A stretch of 64,000 bases of DNA from an uncultured Planctomycetota bacterium (lineage in GTDB: Bacteria; Planctomycetota; UBA1135; GCA-002686595). A program made the translations under genes and the position numbers. The stretch spans positions 24,076 to 88,075 of the forward strand of contig CAIYPP010000125.1 in assembly GCA_903928115.1 (NCBI GenBank), read 5' to 3'. Positions 51,516-59,954 of this stretch are shown here, piece by piece. The notes beneath the pieces were generated by a model, which made no database searches, was not told the origin of the DNA, and worked only from the letters and a program-made list of their open reading frames with translations. Each line of letters begins with the position of its first letter. Within the stretch, counting starts at the first letter, position 1.

Positions 51516-51539
51516 GACCTGTCGCCAGAAGAAACTTCA
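51509..51539 (-). promoter_or_regulatory. In-frame TGA with SECIS-like hairpin (candidate selenocysteine site)
   Basis: TGA at 51539-51537 is the only stop in the frame 53471-49872. Eleven bases later comes the perfect stem-loop GCGACAGGTCGTGTCGC (51525-51509): a 6-bp stem with a GGTCG loop. The loop GGTC starts 17 bases after the TGA. Bacterial SECIS elements lie at about this distance and carry a GGU(C) loop read by SelB, as in E. coli fdhF. The codons around it read DPADL-TGA-SFFWRQVV, uninterrupted protein-like sequence on both sides. Selenocysteine insertion is inferred, not proven; selA/B/C/D are not in this window. Confidence 0.65.
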
Positions 51540-53471
51540 CAAGTCCGCAGGATCACTGCCGGTGACAAAACCGTTCGGCACGAAAAGGTCTGGCCAGCCG
51601 TCCTCATCGAGCTCGGTGAAGATCGAGCCCCACGCCCAACGTCCCATGGTCACGCCCGCGAGCTCGCTCACGTCCTCGAACGTTCCGTCGCCGCGATTGC
51701 GAAAGAGCGAGTTGCCGCGTGCGTGGCGCTGAAAGCCCGCGCGGGTCGCAGCATCGGCGCCGTCCAAGAAGCGCCGCTGGTACGCCACGCGCTCGCCCGC
51801 CGACGAGAACATGTTGCTCACGTACAGATCGAAGTCGCCGTCGAGATCGTAGTCCGCCCAGCTGACGCCCATCCCCGCCGCGAGATCCTCGACGCCCGCC
51901 TCGGCGGCGACGTCGCGGAAGCGACCGCTCTCGTTGCGGTAGAGGTTGTTGCGCCCGAAGTCATTGGCGACGTAGCAGTCGAGATCACCGTCGTCGTCGT
52001 AGTCTTCCCAGCTCGAGGCGAAGCTGAAGCGCCGGTTGTTCTCGTCGAGCCCGCTCTCGCGCGTAGCGTCGACGAAAGACCACGGCTCGCCGGCGCGCGC
52101 GCCGTCGTTGCGAAGCAGCGTATTGGGTCGACCGTTGTTCGCGTCGTGGTAGGGGAGCGGCGTCACGTTCGCGCTGTCGGGGAGGACATAGCCGCAGCAA
52201 TACAAGTCGAGGTCGCCGTCCGCGTCGAAGTCTGCGGCCGAGAGCGAGGTCGTGCTCGGCGCGCTCGCGCGAGCGCGCTCGGTGAACCTTGCTTGACCGT
52301 CGTTCTCGAGGAGCAGGACGTGCGGATCGAGCTCGACCGCGAGGTCTTGGTCTCCGTCGTTGTCGAAGTCCGCGAACAGCGCGCTGCGCGAAGGGTCGAG
52401 GAAGTCGACTCCAGCGCTCGCGGAGACCTCGCGCGCCGTGCCGTTCGGCTGGCGCAGGAAGAGACGATTGGGCAAGCCGCCGGGCTGCGCGACATACACG
52501 TCGTCGAGCCCGTCGCCGTTGGCATCGCCGAGCGCGAAGCCCTCGTGACCGATCAGCGACATGCCGAGCGTGCGGTCGATCCGCGCGGCCCAGTGCTCCA
52601 AGTCCGGCCGCAACTGCTCGACAAAAGCACGCTCCGCGCCGAACACCGCATCGGTCGCCTCGACGAAGAGTGGCGCGCTCTCGCCCACGCGCAAGAGCTC
52701 CTCGTGCCGCTCGACCTCGATGCTCACGAGCTTGGGCAGGGCGTCCGCGGGAGCCGCAGGGATCGCCGTCCAACGCAGACTCCACGTCGCGTGCAGCTCG
52801 CTCGCGCCCCGCGGCTCGAAGCCCTTCGCGTGGAGGTACGCGCGCGCACGGATCCCATCGGCTTGCAGCTCGACCGAGATGACCTTGAACTTTGCGGCCG
52901 AGTGCTCGCCCCCGAAGGCTGCGGCGAGCTTGCGCAGCGCTTCGAGCCCGCCCTCGGCGCCGCGATAGCGGATCTCGCGCGACGGTGCGTCGTTGCGCCC
53001 CGCGGAGAGCCCCGTTTCCTTGCCGCCGACGCTCACGACCTCGGGGCGCAGCTCCGCGCACGAGAAATCGGGCGCCACGAGCGGCTCGAGCTGAACCAGG
53101 TCGAGCGTCTGCGGATGCGCGAGCAACTTGCCGAGCGCGGAGAGTTGCGCTCCCGCGCGCTCGTTGAAGAGTTCGGTTTCCCAACCGTCGACGCGGCTGT
53201 CGCGCCGCGCGTACTTCTCCGCAAACTCAGGCGCGCGCAGCTCTCCCCGCGGCGCGGGCAGCTTGCCGAGCTCCGCCGAGGCCTCGACGACGCGGAGGGG
53301 CTTGGAGGCACCGTCCTGCGGCTCGGAAGGGCTCGGCGACGGCGCGCCTGCGGGGGAGACCGACCCCGCTGCGTTCGTAGAGATCGGCGCGGGCGCGGGG
53401 GACTCCCCCGAACAGCCCAAGAGGGCCAGCGAGGCCAACGAACCTCCCACAGCGAACGCACACAGCTTCAA
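51537..53471 (-). CDS. N-terminal half: FG-GAP/VCBS repeat lipoprotein (CRTAC1-like), ends at the TGA
   Basis: 644 residues to the TGA. The signal peptide has lipobox 'LALLGC' (Cys20) and a Pro/Ser-rich linker follows. A ~200-residue alpha/beta region comes next ('LRVVEASAELGKLPAPRG', 'ELHATWSLRWTAIPAAPA'). Then FG-GAP repeats run from about residue 310 ('DANGDGLDDVYVAQPGG', 'DFDNDGDQDLAVELD', 'DFDADGDLDLYCCGYVLP', 'DYDDDGDLDCYVANDFG', 'DYDLDGDFDLYVSNMFS', 'ELDEDGWPDLFVPNGF'). It stops in mid-propeller at 'SDPADL', without the ASPIC domain expected of this family, and that domain follows in frame. It lies downstream of two tRNA genes on the same strand. Confidence 0.8.
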   Translation of the reverse strand: MKLCAFAVGGSLASLALLGCSGESPAPAPISTNAAGSVSPAGAPSPSPSEPQDGASKPLRVVEASAELGKLPAPRGELRAPEFAEKYARRDSRVDGWETELFNERAGAQLSALGKLLAHPQTLDLVQLEPLVAPDFSCAELRPEVVSVGGKETGLSAGRNDAPSREIRYRGAEGGLEALRKLAAAFGGEHSAAKFKVISVELQADGIRARAYLHAKGFEPRGASELHATWSLRWTAIPAAPADALPKLVSIEVERHEELLRVGESAPLFVEATDAVFGAERAFVEQLRPDLEHWAARIDRTLGMSLIGHEGFALGDANGDGLDDVYVAQPGGLPNRLFLRQPNGTAREVSASAGVDFLDPSRSALFADFDNDGDQDLAVELDPHVLLLENDGQARFTERARASAPSTTSLSAADFDADGDLDLYCCGYVLPDSANVTPLPYHDANNGRPNTLLRNDGARAGEPWSFVDATRESGLDENNRRFSFASSWEDYDDDGDLDCYVANDFGRNNLYRNESGRFRDVAAEAGVEDLAAGMGVSWADYDLDGDFDLYVSNMFSSAGERVAYQRRFLDGADAATRAGFQRHARGNSLFRNRGDGTFEDVSELAGVTMGRWAWGSIFTELDEDGWPDLFVPNGFVTGSDPADL

Positions 53472-53507
53472 GCGCGAGGAGTGTAGGGTCTCGCACGCCG
53501 AAAAGGG

Positions 53508-53581
53508 CGCGCCCGGAGGGACTCGAACCCCCGACCAGCGGATTAGAAATCCGCTGCTCTATCCAGCTGAGCTACGGGCGC
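53508..53581 (-). tRNA. tRNA-Arg (TCT anticodon), CCA not encoded
   Basis: Acceptor GCGCCCG/CGGGCGC and D-arm TAGCTCAGCTGGATAGAGC. The anticodon stem is GCGGA/TCCGC with loop TTTCTAA (anticodon TCT, reading AGA/AGG), and the T-loop is GGTTCGAGTCC. Discriminator G73 is followed by CCCTTTT, so no CCA is encoded. It is six bases from the next tRNA. Confidence 0.94.
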
Positions 53582-53587
53582 ACAGGG

Positions 53588-53660
53588 TCGGGGGGATGGG
53601 GCTCGAACCCACGACTCGGAGCACCCAAAGCTCCGCCTCTACCAACTGAGGTACCCCCCG
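53588..53660 (-). tRNA. tRNA-Pro (TGG anticodon), CCA not encoded
   Basis: Acceptor CGGGGGG/CCCCCCG with the C1:G72 pair usual in bacterial tRNA-Pro, and U8. The D-arm is ACCTCAGTTGGTAGAGG. The anticodon stem is GGAGC/GCTCC with loop TTTGGGT (anticodon TGG), and the T-loop is GGTTCGAGCCC. A73 is followed by CCCTG rather than CCA. It is probably transcribed with tRNA-Arg(TCT). Confidence 0.94.
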
Positions 53661-53818
53661 ATTCGGGGCGCAATTTAGCGCAGCCCGCCCGACAGGGCGA
53701 GGGGCCGAGCGCGACGTCGCACAAGGGTGTAGCCCCGCGAGCCGCCGTTCCCTACCCTCTCGCGCTCCAAATCCGACCGCGCACGGCGGTCGATCGTCCC
53801 TCCAAGGGCAGGCGCTCC

Positions 53819-55114
53819 ATGAAAGTTCTGGTCGTAGGTAGCGGCGGGCGCGAGCACGCCCTGTGCTGGAAGATCGCTCAGTCACCGCTCGTGAGCGAGG
53901 TCGTCTGTGCTCCGGGCAACGCCGGCACGGCGCGCGTCGCGCGCAACGTGGCGATCCCAGCCAACGACGTGGACAAGCTCGTGCACCTCGCCACGCACGA
54001 GAAGATGGGGCTCGCGGTCATCGGCCCAGAAGAACCTCTGTGCCTCGGACTCGCCGATCGCCTCCGCGCCGCAGGTATTCCGGTGTTCGGGCCGAGCGCC
54101 TCGGGCGCGCGCCTCGAGGGCTCGAAGCTGTTCGCGAAGGAGTTCCTCACGCGCCATCGCATCCCGACGGCCGCCTACCGCCGCTTCGACCGCTCCGGTC
54201 AAGCGAAGGCGTACCTCGAAGGCTGCCGCACGTGGCCGCAGGTCATCAAGGCCGATGGCCTCGCCGCGGGCAAGGGCGTCTTCGTGGTCCACACCGCCAA
54301 GGAAGGCTGCAGCGTGATCGACACGGTCATGGAAGAGCGCCGCCTCGGCGACGCGGGCAACCAGATCGCGATCGAGGAATTCCTGCCCGGCGAGGAAGTG
54401 AGCGTGCTCGCGATCGTCGACGGCGAGTCGCTGTGCGTGCTCGAGCCGGTGATGGACCACAAGCAGGTCGGCGACGGCGACGTCGGACCGAACACGGGCG
54501 GCATGGGCGTGTACTCGCCGGTGTCCCTCTTCTCGCGTCGCCTCCAGTGGCAGGTGGAGCAGAACATCCTGATCCCGACGCTGCACGGCCTGCGGCGCGA
54601 CGAGATCGACTACCGCGGCGTGCTCTTCGTGGGCCTCATGCTCACGGACGCGGGCCCGCGCGTGCTCGAGTACAACTGCCGCTTCGGAGACCCCGAGACG
54701 CAGGCCGTCATGCGCCGCTGGAAGGGCGATTTGGTCCCGTACCTCGTCGCCGCGGCCAACGGCAAGCTCTCCGAGCTCGAGGCGCCGCAGTGGGACGAGC
54801 GCACCTGCGTCGGCGTCGTCGGTGCCGCCGAAGGCTATCCCGCGAGCTACCGCAAGGGCGACGTCATCAACGGGCTCGAGGAGGCCGAGCGCGTCGAAGG
54901 CGCGGTCGTGTTCCACGCGGGCACCAAGGTGGGAGCGGGAAACAGCGTGTTGACCGACGGAGGTCGCGTGCTGTGCGTGACCGCGCTCGGCGAAAACGTC
55001 GAAGCCGCGCGCAAGGCGGCCTACGCGGCGTTCGACGAGATCCGCTGGGACGGCAAGTTCTGCCGCCGCGACATCGGTACGCGTCGCCATCGCGCGGCCG
55101 AGGTCGGCGGCTGA
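53819..55114 (+). CDS. purD: Phosphoribosylamine-glycine ligase (GARS)
   Basis: Second step of purine synthesis; an ATP-grasp enzyme joining phosphoribosylamine and glycine. 431 residues. The N-terminal 'MKVLVVGSGGREHALCWKI' and 'VVCAPGNAGTARVA' are invariant features. The ATP-grasp core has 'VIKADGLAAGKGVFVVHTA', 'EEFLPGEEVSVLAI' and 'PNTGGMGVYSPV'. 'RVLEYNCRFGDPETQAVM' is the metal/ATP site. Full length. purL and purQ are nearby on the opposite strand, so part of the purine pathway is clustered but not in one operon. Confidence 0.95.
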   Translation: MKVLVVGSGGREHALCWKIAQSPLVSEVVCAPGNAGTARVARNVAIPANDVDKLVHLATHEKMGLAVIGPEEPLCLGLADRLRAAGIPVFGPSASGARLEGSKLFAKEFLTRHRIPTAAYRRFDRSGQAKAYLEGCRTWPQVIKADGLAAGKGVFVVHTAKEGCSVIDTVMEERRLGDAGNQIAIEEFLPGEEVSVLAIVDGESLCVLEPVMDHKQVGDGDVGPNTGGMGVYSPVSLFSRRLQWQVEQNILIPTLHGLRRDEIDYRGVLFVGLMLTDAGPRVLEYNCRFGDPETQAVMRRWKGDLVPYLVAAANGKLSELEAPQWDERTCVGVVGAAEGYPASYRKGDVINGLEEAERVEGAVVFHAGTKVGAGNSVLTDGGRVLCVTALGENVEAARKAAYAAFDEIRWDGKFCRRDIGTRRHRAAEVGG

Positions 55115-55166
55115 GCCGCGGCCTTGGGCGCGCGCTATGCTCACTAGAGTCCGTGGAGCCTCGCCC

Positions 55167-55661
55167 GTGAAGCACGACGCCATCCGCAAGTCGTTCGAGC
55201 GCTTCCTGCGCACGCGCGACCTCAAGCTGACGCCCCAGCGCTCGCGCATCTTCGAGCGCGCCTTCTCCACGCACGAGCACTTCAGCGCCGAGACGCTCTA
55301 CGATTGGCTGCGCGCAGAGGAAGGACCGAGGGTCTCGCGCGCCACGGTCTATCGCACGCTCGGCCTCTTGCTCGAAGGCGGCTTCATCCAATCGCTCGAC
55401 ATCGGGCGGGGCGAGCTCGTCTACGAGCACGTGACGGGCCACGAGCACCACGACCACATGGTCTGCCTCGCCTGCGGCAAGATCGAAGAGTTCCACGACG
55501 AACGCATCGAGGCTCTGCAGGCCGAAGCGTGCGCGCGCAAGGGCTTCATGGTCGTGAGCCACTCGCACCGCCTCATCGGCTACTGCCGCGGCTGCGCACG
55601 GAAGGCTCGCATGGAAGATGCAGCCGAGCAGCGCACCAAGAGCGACGCGGCCGCGGAGTAG
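55167..55661 (+). CDS. fur: Fur-family metal-responsive repressor
   Basis: 164 residues from GTG 55167, which has GGAG eight bases upstream; an ATG at 55137 would add ten. The winged helix includes 'LKLTPQRSRIFERAF' and recognition segment 'VSRATVYRTLGLLLEGGFI'. The metal sites are 'GHEHHDHMVCLACGKIEEF' (HHDH plus C-x2-C) and the C-terminal 'CRGC' pair for structural zinc. This is the classical Fur/Zur layout; iron is the default guess, but zinc cannot be excluded. Follows purD by about 50 bases. Note the cobalamin, NicO and cytochrome genes elsewhere in the window. Confidence 0.87.
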   Translation: MKHDAIRKSFERFLRTRDLKLTPQRSRIFERAFSTHEHFSAETLYDWLRAEEGPRVSRATVYRTLGLLLEGGFIQSLDIGRGELVYEHVTGHEHHDHMVCLACGKIEEFHDERIEALQAEACARKGFMVVSHSHRLIGYCRGCARKARMEDAAEQRTKSDAAAE

Positions 55662-55686
55662 GACTCCGCGAGCCGCGTCTTGATTC

Positions 55687-55708
55687 GCCCGCGCTGCGAA
55701 GCGCGGGC
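55687..55708. terminator. Hairpin between convergent fur and DUF3568-like genes
   Basis: Perfect 9-bp stem GCCCGCGCT/AGCGCGGGC closed by a GCGA tetraloop (GNRA type). It is placed in the 60-base gap between two convergent stop codons. Probably terminates from both sides. Confidence 0.62.
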
Positions 55709-55721
55709 TGAGCACGATGCC

Positions 55722-56114
55722 TCAGTTCTGCGTCATGCGGCGCACGAGGCGCTCGGTGATGATCTTGGCCATCTCGCCGTCGTTCATCGTGGCGAGGTAC
55801 TTCTTGGCCGAGACCGTCATCTGGCAGCGGCCGAGGTCGATGGTCTCGATCGAGACGCTGACCACCGACTCGTCGATGTTCGCCTTCGCGATGCGAGCCG
55901 TGTCGTCCCACTCGATCAGCTCCTTGCTGTTCTCGGCGAGGAACTTCTTGGTGGTGTTCCAAGCATCGCGCGAGTCGCAGTTGAGCTGGGTGACGTAGAC
56001 GTTGCTGTCGAGCACGTTGTTGGCCGCGACGGCGCCGCCGGCGGCCGCGCCGACGGCGAGACAGCCGGTGAAGAGCGGGAGAGCGAGGAGAGTGCAGAGC
56101 GTGAGGTTGCGCAT
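55722..56114 (-). CDS. DUF3568-like lipoprotein
   Basis: 130 residues with signal peptide and lipobox 'LFTGC' (Cys18). The Gly/Ala segment 'LAVGAAAGGAVAANNVL' is typical of DUF3568 proteins. 'YVTQLNCDSRDAWNTTKKFL' and 'VSVSIETIDLGRCQMTVSAK' outline a small alpha-beta fold, ending with 'AKIITERLVRRM'. Function unknown in the family. It starts 73 bases after purQ; a purine-related role is not implied. Confidence 0.72.
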   Translation of the reverse strand: MRNLTLCTLLALPLFTGCLAVGAAAGGAVAANNVLDSNVYVTQLNCDSRDAWNTTKKFLAENSKELIEWDDTARIAKANIDESVVSVSIETIDLGRCQMTVSAKKYLATMNDGEMAKIITERLVRRMTQN

Positions 56115-56187
56115 GGCGTGAAGATCCGAGGTGCGGTTCGTTGGAGAAGAAATGGAGTGAGTGTTCGGTGGAAGACGCAGTGCGCGG

Positions 56188-56988
56188 CTACTTCGCCGCA
56201 CTCCCGGCGGCTTCCACCAGTCGGCGATAGAACTCGAGCCCTTCGCCCGCCTCGCGCGGCCCCATGCGGGTCCAACGCGGGTGGTTCCAAGGGCTGAGGT
56301 TGCGTTCAGGGTGCGGCATGAGACCGAGCACGCGGCCGGTCGAGTCGCACAGACCCGCGATGGCGTCGGTCGAGCCGTTGGGGAGCTCGGGATAGCGCGC
56401 TTCGCCGCCGCTCGCGGTGACGTAGCGCAGGGCCACCTGTCCGTTGTTCTTGAGGCGCGCGAGCGTCGCCGCGTCCTTGAAGACGAGGCGGCCTTCTCCG
56501 TGCGCGACGGGCACAGGCCAGAGCATTCCGGGCTCGAGCCACGCGCACTTCGAGGGCTCGTTGCGCAGCGTGACCCAGCGACACTCGTAGTGTCCCGACT
56601 CGTTCGCGGAGAGCGCGATCGAGCGCTTCTCGCCGCCCTTGGGGCGACCGTCGGCGTCCGCGCCTTCGAGCAACCCGGTGTCGACGAGCGCTTGGAATCC
56701 GTTGCAAACACCGAGAACGAAGCCACCGCGCGAGACAAAGCGCGTGAGCTGCTCGCCCAAGAACGTGCGCAGCTCGTGTCCGAGCACGCGCCCAGCCGCG
56801 ATGTCGTCGCCATAGCTGAAGCCACCCGGCAGCACGAGGATGGCCGCGGAGTCGAGCCGCGCAGGCTCTGCGACCAGTCGGTGGAGGTGGAGGAGCTCGG
56901 CGCTCGCGCCGCCGCGTTGAAGCGCGAGTTGGGTCTCGTGCTCGCAGTTGGTGCCCGCGGTGCGCAGGACGATGGCGTGCGTCGTCAT
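56188..56988 (-). CDS. purQ: FGAM synthase glutaminase subunit PurQ
   Basis: Supplies ammonia from glutamine to PurL. 266 residues, class I glutamine amidotransferase. The nucleophile is Cys95 in 'GVCNGFQALVD', preceded by 'VLPGGFSYGDDIAAGRVLG'. The His/Glu of the triad are in 'LMPHPERNLSPW'. The ATG at 56988 overlaps the purL stop (ATGA), so both subunits are co-translated. It is slightly longer than the ~225-residue Gram-positive PurQ, with a C-terminal tail. Confidence 0.93.
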   Translation of the reverse strand: MTTHAIVLRTAGTNCEHETQLALQRGGASAELLHLHRLVAEPARLDSAAILVLPGGFSYGDDIAAGRVLGHELRTFLGEQLTRFVSRGGFVLGVCNGFQALVDTGLLEGADADGRPKGGEKRSIALSANESGHYECRWVTLRNEPSKCAWLEPGMLWPVPVAHGEGRLVFKDAATLARLKNNGQVALRYVTASGGEARYPELPNGSTDAIAGLCDSTGRVLGLMPHPERNLSPWNHPRWTRMGPREAGEGLEFYRRLVEAAGSAAK

Positions 56989-59954
56989 CCCTGGAATCCT
57001 CCCTGATGCGCGGCACGCAGCTCGTCGAGGCCGGCGTCGATCACCACCTTGCCCGCAGCGCCGCGCACGACGAGGCGTCGTTCGTCGGTCACGCGGCCGA
57101 TGCGCGTGCAGTCGAGGCCCGCGAGGGCCCCTTCGAACTCCGCAGCGCGCGCGGCATCCACTTCGACGAGGAAACGCGTGCACGACTCCGAGAAGAGCCG
57201 CGTCGCGTCCGCGTCGTGATGCGCGGCGAGCGTGCCACAGCGCACCTGCGCGAGGTCGAGCTCGAGCCCGCGCTCGCCGGCGAACGCGCTCTCCGCAGCA
57301 GCGACCGCGAGGCCGCCTTCGGAGAGGTCGTGGCAGGCGCGCACGGTTCCCGCCGCGATCGCGCGGTGCAGAGCCTTCAGCGTGCGCGGCGCGAGCACGA
57401 GGTCGGGTCGCGGCACGCGGCCGCCTTCGACCTTGGCTTGCGCGAAGTAGTGCGAGCCGCCGAACTCGGCGTGCGTCATGCCGACCAAGTACACGGGGTT
57501 TCCCGCGGTCTTGAGGTCCATCGTCACCGCGCGGGCGACATCGGGCACGATCGCGAGCGCCGAGACGAACAGCGTGGGAGGAATCGCGATCACTTCGTCG
57601 CCGACGCGGAACTCGTTGTTGAGGCTGTCCTTGCCGGAGATGAACGGCGTGCCAAAGGCCTTCGCGGTCGCGTAGCACGCGCGCGACGCTTCGACGAGCT
57701 TGCCGAGCTGCTCGGGCCGCGCGCAGTTCGCCCACGAGAAGTTGTCGAGGATCGCGGTGCGCTCGGGATCGCCGCCGACGGCCACCGCGTTGCGCAGCGC
57801 TTCGTCGATGGCCGCGCTGGCCATCGCCCAAGGATCGAGGAGGCCGTAGCTCGGGTTCGCTCCGCAGCCGAGCGCGATGCCCTTGCGAGAGTGGGGGAGC
57901 GGCTGCAACACCGCACCGTCGCCCGGCCCGTCGTCACGCTCGCCACACATGGGCTTCGTCACGCCCATGGCCTGCACCTCGTGGTCGTACATGCGCACGA
58001 TCCACTCCTTGCTGGCGATGTTGGGCGAGCGGAGCAGAGCGAGCAGCGACGCCTTCGCGTCCTTGCACGGCGGACAGGCCGGATCGTCGTTCTTCACGAC
58101 GGGCCGCGTCGCCTTGCGCAGCCACTTGGGCGTGCCTTCGTGCAGGAAGTGCATGTCGAGCACGCCGACGCTCGCGCCGGCGTAACTGAGCTCGAGCTTC
58201 CCGCTGGCGGTGAACGTGCCGATCGCGGTCGCTTCGCAGTCCTCGGCGGCGAACGCTGCGAGCAGCGCGTCGAGCTTCTCCGGCGGAACCGCGAAGACCA
58301 TGCGCTCCTGCGCCTCGCTGATCCAGATCTCCGCCGGCGAGAGGCCCGGGTACTTGAGCGGCACCTTCTCGAGCTGCACGCTCGCGCCGCACTCCGCGCC
58401 CATCTCGCCGACCGCGCTCGACAGTCCGCCCGCGCCGCAGTCGGTGACCGCGCGGTAGAGACCCGCGTCGCGCGCCGCGAGCAGTGCGTCGAGCACGCGC
58501 TTCTCCGTGATCGCGTTGCCGATCTGCACGGCCGAGCTCGAGACGACGACCGAGTCCTCGTGCAGCTCGGCGGAGGAGAACGTCGCGCCGTGGATGCCGT
58601 CGCGGCCCGTGCGACCGCCGGCCACGACGATCACGTCGCCCGGCTTCACTTCCTTCGACGCACAGCTCGCCGGCATCAGACCGACCGTGCCGCAGTACAC
58701 CAGCGGATTGCCGACGTAGCGCGGGTCGACCCACACGCCGCCGTTCACCGTCGGGATTCCCATGCGGTTGCCGTAGTCGCGCACGCCCGCGACCACTCCG
58801 CGCAGGATGCGGCGCGGATGCATGCAGCCCTTCGGCAGGTCTTTCTCGGGCAAATCGAGCGGTCCGACGAAGAACGCGTCGGTGTTGGCGATCGGCTTCG
58901 CACCGAGGCCGACGCCGAGGATGTCGCGGATCACGCCGCCGACGCCCGTGCCCGAGCCGCCGTAGGGATCGATCGCACTCGGGTGGTTGTGCGTCTCGAC
59001 CTTGAAGCACACGTGCCAGCCCGGCTCGAACTCGATCACGCCCGCGTTGTCGTGGAACACGCTGACGCACCACGGCTTCGCGAGCTCGATCGTCGCAGCC
59101 TTGATCGTCGTCTTGAGCAGGTTCTCGATGCGCTCGCCGTCGTAGTCGATCACGCCGGCGAAGGTCTTGTGCTTGCAGTGCTCGCTCCACGTCTGCGCGA
59201 GCGTCTCGAGCTCCGCGACCGTGGGCTCGCGGCCCGCGGCGACGTAGTGGTCGCGGATGGCGCGCATCTCGACCAGCGTGAGCGAGAGGTGACCTTCCTT
59301 CGAGACGCGCTCGAGCTCCGCGTCGCTCGCGCCGCGCAGCGGGATCGCGCCCGCGTCGCGCACCGCGACGTTGCCCGGCAGCACGAAGTGTACGGCCTCG
59401 TCCCCGATGCGCACCTCGTCGATCACGTCGTTCGCGAGGATCTTCGAGGCGACCTGCGCGAGCTCGGCGCGCGAGATCTCGCCGGCGATTTCCCATGCGG
59501 AGAACGTGAGAACGCGCGCACGCGAGCCGTCCGCGCGACGCGCGAGCTTCCCGCGCTCGATCGCGCGCTCGACGGTGAGCGCGACAGGGTCCATCACGCC
59601 CGCGCGACGCGCGACGAGCACGCGCTGGCACGCAGCGCGCGCAGGCGGAACGCTCGACGGCGCGATCACGCGATAGGTCTCGAGCACGGGATCGCACAGA
59701 AGCTCGCGCGCGACGCGCTCGATCGAGGCGGCGTCGACATCCGGCGAGAGCAAGTAGCCGCGACCGTGTCGCAGCGAACGCACCGAGGAAATGCCGAGCT
59801 CGCGCACCGCAGCCAGCGCGCGGTTTCCATCGGGATCATCGAGCCCGTCGCGGCGGAACACTTCGAGCCGCCACGCGTGGGGCATCGAAGCGACCGTCGG
59901 AGACTTGGGCGCAGCGTGGGACAGGGCCTCTTGGGACACGAGCGGGGTTGCCAT
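56985..59954 (-). CDS. purL: FGAM synthase, PurS-PurL fusion
   Basis: 989 residues from ATG 59954. Residues about 25-105 look like PurS ('WRLEVFRRDGLDDPDGNRAL', 'VRSLRHGRGYLLS'), normally a separate small subunit. The PurL catalytic part follows. It has 'LAQTWSEHCKHKTFAGVIDY', 'VCFKVETHNHPSAIDPYGGS' (in part VETHNHPSAIDPYGG), 'VTDCGAGGLSSAVGEMG' and a second half beginning near 'DGAVLQPLPHSRKGIALGCG' (in part PLPHSRKGIALGCG). The glutaminase is the separate purQ, so this is neither the large three-domain nor the classical small form. Upstream in-frame sequence to 60236 is not coding-like. Confidence 0.92.
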   Translation of the reverse strand: MATPLVSQEALSHAAPKSPTVASMPHAWRLEVFRRDGLDDPDGNRALAAVRELGISSVRSLRHGRGYLLSPDVDAASIERVARELLCDPVLETYRVIAPSSVPPARAACQRVLVARRAGVMDPVALTVERAIERGKLARRADGSRARVLTFSAWEIAGEISRAELAQVASKILANDVIDEVRIGDEAVHFVLPGNVAVRDAGAIPLRGASDAELERVSKEGHLSLTLVEMRAIRDHYVAAGREPTVAELETLAQTWSEHCKHKTFAGVIDYDGERIENLLKTTIKAATIELAKPWCVSVFHDNAGVIEFEPGWHVCFKVETHNHPSAIDPYGGSGTGVGGVIRDILGVGLGAKPIANTDAFFVGPLDLPEKDLPKGCMHPRRILRGVVAGVRDYGNRMGIPTVNGGVWVDPRYVGNPLVYCGTVGLMPASCASKEVKPGDVIVVAGGRTGRDGIHGATFSSAELHEDSVVVSSSAVQIGNAITEKRVLDALLAARDAGLYRAVTDCGAGGLSSAVGEMGAECGASVQLEKVPLKYPGLSPAEIWISEAQERMVFAVPPEKLDALLAAFAAEDCEATAIGTFTASGKLELSYAGASVGVLDMHFLHEGTPKWLRKATRPVVKNDDPACPPCKDAKASLLALLRSPNIASKEWIVRMYDHEVQAMGVTKPMCGERDDGPGDGAVLQPLPHSRKGIALGCGANPSYGLLDPWAMASAAIDEALRNAVAVGGDPERTAILDNFSWANCARPEQLGKLVEASRACYATAKAFGTPFISGKDSLNNEFRVGDEVIAIPPTLFVSALAIVPDVARAVTMDLKTAGNPVYLVGMTHAEFGGSHYFAQAKVEGGRVPRPDLVLAPRTLKALHRAIAAGTVRACHDLSEGGLAVAAAESAFAGERGLELDLAQVRCGTLAAHHDADATRLFSESCTRFLVEVDAARAAEFEGALAGLDCTRIGRVTDERRLVVRGAAGKVVIDAGLDELRAAHQGGFQG

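Noticed and set aside
49872..53471. Reading the TGA-split FG-GAP/ASPIC gene as an ordinary pseudogene
   Set aside because: No other stop or frameshift exists in 1200 codons, codon use is the same on both sides, and a SECIS-like hairpin sits at the right distance. A recent nonsense mutation cannot be fully excluded.
50085..53486. 1133-codon plus-strand frame antisense to the FG-GAP/ASPIC region
   Set aside because: It has no motif and its composition mirrors the codon bias of the opposite strand. The minus strand carries FG-GAP, ASPIC and thioredoxin motifs.
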